The notes beneath the pieces are model-generated. The model was not told the DNA's origin, did not search any database, and was given only the letters and a program-made list of their open reading frames with translations. From assembly GCA_036501665.1 (NCBI GenBank), contig DASXZW010000097.1, positions 70,137 through 134,136 of the forward strand: a stretch of DNA of 64,000 bases, read 5' to 3'. This document shows, one piece after another, positions 58,339-64,000 of the stretch. How positions within the stretch are numbered: the first letter of the stretch is position 1; the number at the start of each line of letters is the position of its first letter. The translations under genes were made by a program, and so were the position numbers. The stretch comes from DATAUD01 sp036501665 (GTDB taxonomy: Bacteria; Verrucomicrobiota; Verrucomicrobiia; Limisphaerales; Palsa-1400).

Positions 58339-58454
58339 CCCACGCCTCAGCCCTTCGCGCAGTCCTGTTGTGCGCTTCATTCTGTTAAAAATTCTTGTTG
58401 TTATTGGAGCATTGCCCCCATTTGCCTTTTCCCTTCCAACAAAATACTGTGACC

Positions 58455-59597
58455 ATGATGACATCGGACGCCACGCGAACCGCCTACAAATGGCTTCGCA
58501 CAGGGGACGAAGTATTTCCAGCCTCGCTGGCGGCCATCGCGGCGGCCAAATCCTCCGTTCGCCTCGAGGTTTACCGCTATTCGCCGGGCACACTCGGCGA
58601 AAGTGTTCGCGACGCCCTCATCGCCGCCCAAAAACGCGGAGCGTATGTGCGCGTCCTCGTCGATGCCTTTGGCTCGCTCGGCTTGCCCAAAAATTTCCTC
58701 GGAGAACTCGAAGGCCTCGGCGGCGACGTCCGTTGGTTCAACCCTGCCGCGATGATGCGTTACATCTTCCGCGACCACCGCAAAATGCTCGTCATCGACG
58801 AACAACTTGCCATCGTCGGCGGTTTCAACATCGGTCCCCAATACGAGGGCGACGGCGTCAAGTCCGGATGGCGCGACCTTGCCATGCAACTCGAAGGCCC
58901 CCTTGCCAAACAACTCGCCCTCTCCTTCGACGAAATGTTCGACCGCGCCAACCTCGGCCACAAACGCCGCCCTCGACGCTGGCGTCGCGCCATCCAAAAA
59001 TCCGGCCCCTGGCCGCCTGAGCACATTTTCTCAAGCGGACCCGGTCGTGGTCGCAATTTGATCCGCGTTGCCCTGCGCGGCGATCTTGCCGGCGCGCGAG
59101 ACGTCCGAATCATCATGGCGTACTTTCTGCCCGGCTGGCGGTTGCGTCAGGACATGGCGCGAATCATCCGGCGCGGAGGCCGCGTGCAATTGATCCTCGC
59201 CGGAAAATCCGACGTCCTCATGTCCCAACTCGCCGCGCAAAGCCTCTATCGCCGATTGATGAAAGCCGGCGTGGAAATTTACGAATACCAGCCCCAAATC
59301 CTCCACGCCAAACTAATAGTTGTTGACAACGTCGTGTATGTCGGCTCGTCCAACCTCGATCCCCGCAGCATGAGAATCAACTACGAACTCATGATCCGCT
59401 TCGAGGACCCCCAAATGGCCGAAGAAGCCCGCACCATTTTCACCGGCGACCTCAAACACTCCCAGCCCATCGACGCCATTGAATGGCAAAAAACCCACAC
59501 CCTCTGGCAACGCTTCCAACGCCGCGCCGCCTACTGGTTCCTTGCCCGCTTCGACCCCGGCCTCGCCCGCCACGCCTGGCGCGCCCTCCCGGATTAG
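58455..59597 (+). CDS. Phospholipase D family protein (cardiolipin synthase-like)
   Basis: A 380-residue protein with two HKD motifs: DHRKMLVIDEQLAIVGGFNI and ILHAKLIVVDNVVYVGSSNL followed by DPRSM, the arrangement of bacterial cardiolipin synthases and related phosphatidyltransferases. It lacks the N-terminal membrane helices of E. coli ClsA and so resembles the shorter ClsB-like enzymes. ATG 58455 (or 58458) is preferred over 58395 because the upstream part is not family-like. It probably makes cardiolipin or hydrolyses phospholipid at the inner membrane. Confidence 0.9.
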   Translation: MMTSDATRTAYKWLRTGDEVFPASLAAIAAAKSSVRLEVYRYSPGTLGESVRDALIAAQKRGAYVRVLVDAFGSLGLPKNFLGELEGLGGDVRWFNPAAMMRYIFRDHRKMLVIDEQLAIVGGFNIGPQYEGDGVKSGWRDLAMQLEGPLAKQLALSFDEMFDRANLGHKRRPRRWRRAIQKSGPWPPEHIFSSGPGRGRNLIRVALRGDLAGARDVRIIMAYFLPGWRLRQDMARIIRRGGRVQLILAGKSDVLMSQLAAQSLYRRLMKAGVEIYEYQPQILHAKLIVVDNVVYVGSSNLDPRSMRINYELMIRFEDPQMAEEARTIFTGDLKHSQPIDAIEWQKTHTLWQRFQRRAAYWFLARFDPGLARHAWRALPD

Positions 59598-60083
59598 TAG
59601 GGTGTCACAGAAATAATTCATCTAATAATTCATGGTAGGTGGTGCTGCACGCCGCGGCATTCAATCCGCAGATTGTGGCGCACCGCCAATAACATTCCAA
59701 TCCCACCGCACCAAGTAACCGCTACGAATCAAGAGCGAGGACTGACATCGGTTTGATATTCCCGGCGTCGTCCGCTGGCTTAGCCACAGCGACGGCGGAA
59801 TGTTGGCCCCAAAATCTACGGCTACCTCTAGCGAGAACATTCCCAAATTATGACCGCAAAAGTGACGTTCGGAATCGCGACGGTTGCGCCCGTTGCAAAA
59901 GGATAAGGCCAAAATTTTTCGATTGACCTACCGGCTGTTCAGGCAGACCATCCACCAAATGCCTGGCTGTGGTCGCCGCTCTGCGCTGTCTGTCGGCTCA
60001 CGGTGAAAACTGGCTGGTCTGCCAGGGCCTGATCACAATTACGCTCAACGGAAACCCAAAAGTGTCACCACTTTTCCAAGAAA
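59598..60083. other. 486-base gene-free stretch
   Basis: Between two plus-strand genes. A short direct repeat, TAATAATTCAT-like, lies near 59615-59635. No convincing gene, RNA or hairpin-type repeat is seen. An open minus-strand frame (59661-59912) has no protein-like features. Confidence 0.5.
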
Positions 60084-63000
60084 ATGAACTTTGTAAAACA
60101 CAATAGCGGTCGTCTTCTGAGCGCGCTGTTGATTTTCGCTTCAGGGGGCACCTTTGCCCAAAACACGATGCAGGGTTGGAATTTCAAGTTCACGAATTTC
60201 GTTATTGGCGCGTTTGGAGTGGTAAGCAACTCGGATGCTCAGGTTGCAGCATACAGCCAAGCCGGTTTTAATGTCATAATGGTTGGCAACAGTATGGAGG
60301 GCAATAATTACGCACATCCCGCCGTGGTAGAACAGGAAATGGACTTGGCCCAAAAATACGGACTGGCAGCAATCATTAACGGTTTTACGCTAGATTCAAA
60401 CCCGTGGGGAGGTCAGGATTATGATACTAATCTTTCCAACGGCGACACTCCGCCACAGCACGCGATCTCATTGGATGAGTTCAAGTGGCTTCAGTCCGAC
60501 CTTGGCACACACCCCGCTTTAGTAGGTTACTTTCTCGACGACGATATTGGCGGCGTGAACGAGGAATATACTGCATATCATAATGCACCGCTTACTTACC
60601 ACTCAAACACGAATTTGAGTTTAATTGCAGCTTACATGCGCACCAATTGTCCTCAACTCTTTCCTTGGATCGCATGGAACCAAGTTTTCGGCGCATCCGG
60701 TGCGGATTTGTATCAGATGGGAATCCCTACCAGTGCAGACGAGACGTATCCATTCGGTGGTTCGGGTAGCTGCGGGTGTGCGAACATGACAGCCGACTCA
60801 ATCGCCGGTTATTATTGCCAGAAATACTTTGGTGATAGCCAGTCGTTACAGTCTTCCGGATGCCCTTATTGGCCCTTGATCAACTATGGGCCTAGCGACT
60901 CTCTCCTTCGGTTTCCTGCATATGCCGCTGTAGCTTATGGAGCAAAGGGCATCTGGTATTACACATACAATGCGGCTGGTGGCGGATGCCACCTTTCGGA
61001 TTTGGGGGGGTGGACGAATGCTGTCGATGTCAGCAACCACTTGACATCCAACTACTTTGTTGCTCAGGATGTAAACAGGCATATCGCATCCTGGTCATCT
61101 TGGCTGCTGGGCCGTTCCTCGCCCGGCCTTTTCGGTGCGATGCGGCCGAGTCAGGGCCCGTTTATTCCTGATCCAAATGCGTGCGGAACATATCCAGTGC
61201 AAAACGATAATGGCCTTGCTGCTCCCGCCTCCTACAAATTAGTCCAGTCAGCAAGCGACCATGTCGTTATCGGTATCCTGACCAAACCCGGTGCGTTCCC
61301 ATTGGCTATGGTGGTGAACGGACTTACGAGTACCATCTTTGGGGATACAAACTTCCCGGCACGCTCCCTCACAATTCAATTCGCGCCGCAGGTAACTGCA
61401 ATTGACGTAATCCAAAGTGGAACAAATATTAAGCAGTCTAACGGTAATTCTATTACGCTGACGCTCGAAGCGGGCGGGGGCCAACTCCTGCAACTCGAAG
61501 GCTCACAACTGGATGTTCTGACCGATTCGTCGGCGATTTACGCTTCTAGCGCTCCTTTAGCCTTTACTCCCACTGGTTACTGGCGCATGGGAGAGAATGA
61601 CCCTGGAGCGACAGCCGGGCTTACTTCCACGACACTCACCGATAGCACCGGCTCCAACAATTTAGCCGTTTCTGGTGAGGCGACGTATGCGGCCGATGTC
61701 AGCATGTCTGCACAAGCTCACGTCGGCAGCGCACTCTCCGTCAATTTCTCAGGGTCGGGCGGTTACGCCACCGGCAATCTTGTTTCTACGGCGCAGGACA
61801 ATTTCGGAGTTGAAGCGTGGGTTAAGCCGACTTCCGTGACCCGCGACCAAACCATTGTCTATAATGGTGTCACAGGGGGAGCGGGAGCGAGTGGTTGGGG
61901 TCTTCGCATAAATGGCACTAACTCCACCTACAGTGCTTTGTTTGGCGGCGTAACGTTCATTCCGCCCGTTGGCTCAAGCCCTGCGACCCCAAATGTCTGG
62001 ACGCATCTGGCTCTGGTGCGAGATAACGGCGTGGCCACGTTTTATGTTAATGGTATCGCGGCAGAAACAACAACATACCCACCTAATCTGCCAAGCGGGA
62101 ATTTCGCGATAGGAGCTCCTCCACAAAATCCATCGAACCAGCCTTTCATCGGATCGGTGGACGAGGTGCGCGTCTTCACATTTCCTGCCGGACAATTCAC
62201 TGTCAGTGATTTACTCTTGAACCAATCACCTGCTTTCCGGGAGGTCGGCTATTGGCGGATGGGCGAGGAGGATCCAAATGCAGATGTGGGAGCCGCTGCG
62301 GAAACCACCAAGGATAGCGCTGGCACGAACGATTTGGCGTGCTTTGGGGAGCCATTTTACTCCGATGATGTTTCTTCAGCAGCGGCCACCCATGCTGAAA
62401 GCTCGCTTTCCTTGGGTTTCTCAGGGCTCGGTGCCTATGCCATAGGTGGCTTGGCCTCAGCAGCGCAGGATAATTTTGGTTTGGAAGCTTGGGTCAAGCC
62501 CGCTGTGGTGAACGCTGACCAAACCATTGCCTATAATGGCGACACGTCGGCGAGTGGCTGGGGACTTCGAATCGCTGGTGACAACTCTACATACTGTGCC
62601 TTATTCGGCGGCGTAACGTTCTTTGGCTCAAGTCCTGCGGCCCCAAATGTCTGGACGCATCTAGCTCTGGTTCGCAATAACGGCCTCTCCACACTTTATG
62701 TCAATGGAATGCCAGTTGCCGAAACGAACGCTGTGCCTAACGTTCCTGCCGGAAATTTCGCGGTTGGGGAGCCACCCGGAAGTACCAACCAGTTCTTTAC
62801 CGGTGAGATCGACGAAGTGCGGATTTTCACTTTCCCTCCTGATGGGTTCAGTACGAACGATCTCCTCCTTTACCAAAGCGCAACCCCGACCTTGTTCGGC
62901 CTGAAATTGTTGACAAACGGCGCGTTCCAATTTGCCTCCAGCAACGCAATAAATGCGTCGTGGACCGTGCTTTCTTCTACTAACTTGTCCTTACCTTTCG

Positions 63001-63113
63001 TGAACTGGACGCCAATAGGAACGGCCAGCAATATTGCGCCTGGGCTTTTTCAATTCACTTCCGTGCCCGGGACGAACGAACGCGAACAGTTTTATATCGT
63101 TCGCTCACCGTGA
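60084..63113 (+). CDS. Large secreted protein: glycosidase-like barrel with two LamG domains
   Basis: A 1009-residue exported protein. The signal peptide is MNFVKHNSGRLLSALLIFAS with cleavage near TFAQN. Residues about 30-400 look like a TIM-barrel glycoside hydrolase (ALVGYFLDDDIGGVNEEYTA, MGIPTSADETYPFGGSGSCG, AYGAKGIWYYTYNAAGGG). Then come two LamG/concanavalin-like domains, each starting YWRMGE (about residues 497-714 and 722-930) and ending in IDEVRIF-type strands. The C-terminus (ASWTVLSSTNLSLPFVNWTP to EQFYIVRSP) is the shared small beta domain. The two LamG domains are similar at DNA level too, a recent duplication. No catalytic pair can be assigned with confidence. Confidence 0.78.
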   Translation: MNFVKHNSGRLLSALLIFASGGTFAQNTMQGWNFKFTNFVIGAFGVVSNSDAQVAAYSQAGFNVIMVGNSMEGNNYAHPAVVEQEMDLAQKYGLAAIINGFTLDSNPWGGQDYDTNLSNGDTPPQHAISLDEFKWLQSDLGTHPALVGYFLDDDIGGVNEEYTAYHNAPLTYHSNTNLSLIAAYMRTNCPQLFPWIAWNQVFGASGADLYQMGIPTSADETYPFGGSGSCGCANMTADSIAGYYCQKYFGDSQSLQSSGCPYWPLINYGPSDSLLRFPAYAAVAYGAKGIWYYTYNAAGGGCHLSDLGGWTNAVDVSNHLTSNYFVAQDVNRHIASWSSWLLGRSSPGLFGAMRPSQGPFIPDPNACGTYPVQNDNGLAAPASYKLVQSASDHVVIGILTKPGAFPLAMVVNGLTSTIFGDTNFPARSLTIQFAPQVTAIDVIQSGTNIKQSNGNSITLTLEAGGGQLLQLEGSQLDVLTDSSAIYASSAPLAFTPTGYWRMGENDPGATAGLTSTTLTDSTGSNNLAVSGEATYAADVSMSAQAHVGSALSVNFSGSGGYATGNLVSTAQDNFGVEAWVKPTSVTRDQTIVYNGVTGGAGASGWGLRINGTNSTYSALFGGVTFIPPVGSSPATPNVWTHLALVRDNGVATFYVNGIAAETTTYPPNLPSGNFAIGAPPQNPSNQPFIGSVDEVRVFTFPAGQFTVSDLLLNQSPAFREVGYWRMGEEDPNADVGAAAETTKDSAGTNDLACFGEPFYSDDVSSAAATHAESSLSLGFSGLGAYAIGGLASAAQDNFGLEAWVKPAVVNADQTIAYNGDTSASGWGLRIAGDNSTYCALFGGVTFFGSSPAAPNVWTHLALVRNNGLSTLYVNGMPVAETNAVPNVPAGNFAVGEPPGSTNQFFTGEIDEVRIFTFPPDGFSTNDLLLYQSATPTLFGLKLLTNGAFQFASSNAINASWTVLSSTNLSLPFVNWTPIGTASNIAPGLFQFTSVPGTNEREQFYIVRSP

Positions 63114-63191
63114 TCGTGGGCATGTATTGGATAGACTTCAGCGTAGTTTTAGCCAGATCCAGGGTCGGTGCCAACCCTTACCAATTACACT

Positions 63192-63212
63192 CCCTCTCAC
63201 TTGCTGAGAGGG
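63192..63212 (+). terminator. Hairpin after the LamG gene (weak terminator or REP half)
   Basis: CCCTCTCA (63192-63199) and TGAGAGGG (63205-63212) pair around CTTGC, followed by the T-rich TCTTATTAATC. It resembles the CCCTCTC hairpins elsewhere in the window. Confidence 0.45.
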
Positions 63213-63217
63213 TCTTA

Positions 63218-63961
63218 TTAATCATCTTTAATATCAGCCGCCTTTGGAATGAATCCCGGAACGCCCGTCTCGATTACAGAATTTAGTCTGACCCTCGTTT
63301 GAATTCGGTTGACCTCCTCAATCGCAGCCTCTGGAATCTCAGAAATGTTAAAGACCTCGCGAGCCCGATCCAGAGTCTTCGAGGTGGTCAAGACAGCCGT
63401 TCCACGTTGAATGCCCCAAGCCAGCAGAACCTGTCCCGGCGTTAGAGAAGCTTGCCGGGCAATCGCCTGAACGACCGGATCTTCGAGCGGACCCGGTCTC
63501 GCCCCATGACCCAGCGGCGCAAAAGCCAAAAGCACGATGCCCTTCTGCTTGCAGAACTCCAGCAACTCCGTCTGCGGAAGATACGGATGCGATTCCACTT
63601 GAACCACTGCCGGCTTGACCCTCGCGGCCTCGTAAAGCGGCGCCAACTTGTCAAGACCAATATCAGACAAACCAATCGCCTTGCACTTGCCTTCATCCAC
63701 GAGACTTTCCATCGCCCTCCACGTCTCGATCAGCGTCACGTCATTGTCATAAATAATGTTGCCGCTCGCATCCCGCGGCTCAACGTTGTCTCCCGGCTGA
63801 AACGCGAAGGGCGTATGGCTCAGATAAAGATCGACGTAATGAACTCCGAGCCGTTCGCAAGGGCGCATCTCAGTTTCTTGCAGGATTGAATAGGGAGTGA
63901 GGGAATAGGAGATGCCAGCGGTTGTTGCGCCAGAACATTTCCAGACAGAGCAAGGCCTCAT
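63218..63961 (-). pseudogene. Aldo-keto reductase, 5' end missing or replaced
   Basis: Homology to aldo-keto reductases begins near ERLGVHYVDLYLSHTPFAFQ (about nt 63865) and continues normally: NDVTLIETWRAMESLVDEGK, CKAIGLSDIGLDKLAPLY, VQVESHPYLPQTELLEFCKQ, LLAFAPLGHGARP and TTSKTLDRAREVFNISEIP. The family needs about 100 more residues at the N-terminus, with the barrel's first strands and the catalytic Asp/Tyr/Lys. The DNA upstream in this frame (MRPCSVWKCSGATTAGISYS) is not AKR-like and overlaps another reading frame. The reductase is therefore probably a broken gene cut at about 63870. Confidence 0.7.
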
Positions 63962-64000
63962 CGCCTTGCTTGCTCCAGAACTGTCCGGGCCGTTTGAAGC
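63870..64000 (-). CDS. C-terminal fragment of an unidentified ORF, possibly a transposase
   Basis: A minus-strand frame enters from the right edge and stops at 63870-63872, giving 42 residues that contain RPGQFWSKQGDEALLCLEMF followed by WRNNRWHLLFPH. The pattern FW-x-x-x-GDEAL...LFPH reminds me of the C-terminal ends of some insertion-sequence ORFs, but the family is not certain. It lies exactly where the reductase loses its N-terminus, as expected if a mobile element was inserted. Sequence beyond 64000 is needed to name it. Confidence 0.4.
   Translation of the reverse strand, partial: FKRPGQFWSKQGDEALLCLEMFWRNNRWHLLFPHSLFNPARN

Larger units (their letters stand above)
58121..58454. other. 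Gene-free stretch between the GNAT fusion and the phospholipase-D gene
   Basis: This 334-base divergent region should hold promoters for both genes but no clear -35/-10 pair stands out. It contains a tandem direct repeat at 58205-58232 and the AATC-rich repeat at 58308-58338. Confidence 0.5.

Noticed and set aside
59661..59912. 83-codon frame on - in the gene-free stretch before the LamG gene
   Set aside because: No ribosome-binding site, no domain and low-complexity composition.
1..64000. tRNA, rRNA, CRISPR arrays, complete insertion sequences and riboswitches
   Set aside because: Looked for typical T-loop sequences, regular direct repeats with spacers, complete transposase frames and known aptamer motifs; none was convincing.

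Overview
This window looks like a chromosomal segment of a Gram-negative verrucomicrobial bacterium, probably of the Pedosphaera/Limisphaera-like group (subdivision 3). The basis is a fused LpxC-FabZ gene followed by lpxA (outer membrane with lipid A), an ECF sigma factor paired with a small anti-sigma-like membrane protein of a type I associate with this group, a type II-style pseudopilin of the kind that is abundant in Verrucomicrobia/Planctomycetes, several very large secreted beta-rich proteins with a common C-terminal ending, and many palindromic GC-rich repeats. This placement is inference; no rRNA or tRNA gene is visible in the window.

Layout. 1-2719: lipid A and isoprenoid genes lpxC/fabZ (cut by the window edge), lpxA and dxr, all on +. 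2731-3550: a two-gene cassette on -, a small protein plus an AbiEii-like nucleotidyltransferase. 3601-9904: housekeeping on -, groEL and groES, dnaK with a readable promoter, and mnmG. 9905-13147: a small conserved protein on +, then anti-sigma, ECF sigma and polyprenyl diphosphate synthase on -. 13293-24044: two large membrane TPR proteins, a YhcG-type nuclease, rnhB-yraN, a cyclic-nucleotide-binding protein, a predicted exonuclease and a secreted propeller-like protein. 24041-26382: a tightly overlapping EamA transporter, phosphohexomutase and hypothetical operon. 27024-31616: FAH-family enzyme, proS, secreted small proteins and a rhodanese. 31720-37849: a tripartite efflux operon (HlyD-like adaptor, ATPase, two paralogous permeases, TolC-like channel). 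37907-40504: a secreted ankyrin protein. 40711-47388: two two-component systems, one OmpR-type and one PrsK/PrsR-type. 47559-58120: YkvA-like protein, pseudopilin, U32 peptidase/RNA hydroxylase-like protein, LRR protein, cell-wall amidase, two secreted proteins and a GNAT-cNMP-binding fusion. 58455-63113: a phospholipase-D enzyme and a 1009-residue secreted hydrolase-like/LamG protein. 63218-64000: a 5'-truncated aldo-keto reductase beside what may be the tail of a mobile-element ORF.

The most unusual structure is a set of dispersed palindromic repeats that behave like REPINs (two REP hairpins in inverted orientation). A 138-bp element at 29629-29766 is made of four nested small hairpins. A 139-bp element at 41661-41799 lies in frame inside the ATPase domain of a histidine kinase. 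A third at 40522-40622 sits over the start of the ankyrin gene, and a single hairpin of the same type lies in the N-terminal codons of the amidase ORF at 54435-54460. Other candidates for follow-up are the nucleotidyltransferase cassette, the double-GNAT-cNMP-binding fusion protein, the PrsK/PrsR pair without exosortase genes nearby, and the C-terminal ending shared by three secreted proteins.
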